Shown: one piece after another, positions 59,991 to 60,000 of the stretch
Layout: each line of letters starts with the position of its first letter
Numbering within the stretch: the stretch's first letter is position 1
Assembly: GCA_009760855.2 (NCBI GenBank)
Contig: WPIO01000069.1
Coordinates: 369,001 to 429,000, forward strand
Source of the DNA: Cristatella mucedo
Taxonomy: Eukaryota; Bryozoa; Phylactolaemata; Cristatellidae
Length of the DNA: 60,000 nt
Direction: 5' to 3'
Notes under the pieces: generated by a model
The model's database searches: none
Told to the model about the DNA's origin: nothing
The model's input: only the letters and a program-made list of their open reading frames with translations
Made by a program: the position numbers and the translations under genes

Positions 59991-60000
59991 CATGGACGGG

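Overview
This is animal (metazoan) nuclear DNA, most likely from an invertebrate; the phylum cannot be fixed from the sequence alone. The evidence is two spliced genes with GT-AG introns, tRNA-derived SINEs, CR1/L2-like LINE tails ending in short A/T repeats, mariner, hAT and pogo-like DNA transposons, an LTR retroelement, a satellite array and many microsatellites. Most of the window is repeat-derived, and most open reading frames in it are chance or relic frames.

Two host genes are well supported. (1) A TIM21 gene (TIMM21 orthologue, TIM23 mitochondrial import complex) lies on the + strand in six exons from 37509 to 55452. It starts in a CpG-rich segment, encodes an Arg-rich presequence, one membrane segment and the intermembrane-space domain, and has AATAAA at 56245. 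(2) The last two coding exons of a transglutaminase lie on the - strand (58568-58366 and 57476-57050). They encode the C-terminal beta-barrel and a Ser/Thr/Ala-rich tail ending in an Arg cluster. The two genes converge tail to tail. Two weaker candidates are a - strand terminal exon at 4435-4175 with AATAAA at 3852-3847, and a - strand exon pair at 30684-30618 and 24480-24401.

Layout. 1-4.7 kb: mostly unassigned, with LINE scraps and the weak candidate exon. 4.74-6.63 kb: satellite of about thirteen 144-bp units. 7.5-17.3 kb: several relics of one non-LTR retrotransposon family carrying CCHC knuckles and an R2-type restriction-like endonuclease; the best copy is 9.97-13.1 kb, with its reverse transcriptase core deleted. 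A mariner relic sits at 16.26-16.56 kb. 18-24 kb: LINE and SINE fragments. 25377-28819: a short LTR element flanked by GTAC duplications, whose 5' LTR lacks a 268-bp promoter-bearing block still present in the 3' LTR. 33.2-35.6 kb: a dead hAT transposase and a pogo/Tigger-like MITE. 37.5-57 kb: TIM21 and the transglutaminase tail, with introns full of LINE-A, LINE-B and SINE copies. 58-60 kb: transglutaminase intron sequence and more LINE/SINE.

The most informative cross-window pattern is a roughly 40-nt stem-loop at the 3' end of every good LINE-A copy. The same stem-loop ends a tRNA-derived SINE family, which points to a SINE-LINE partnership.
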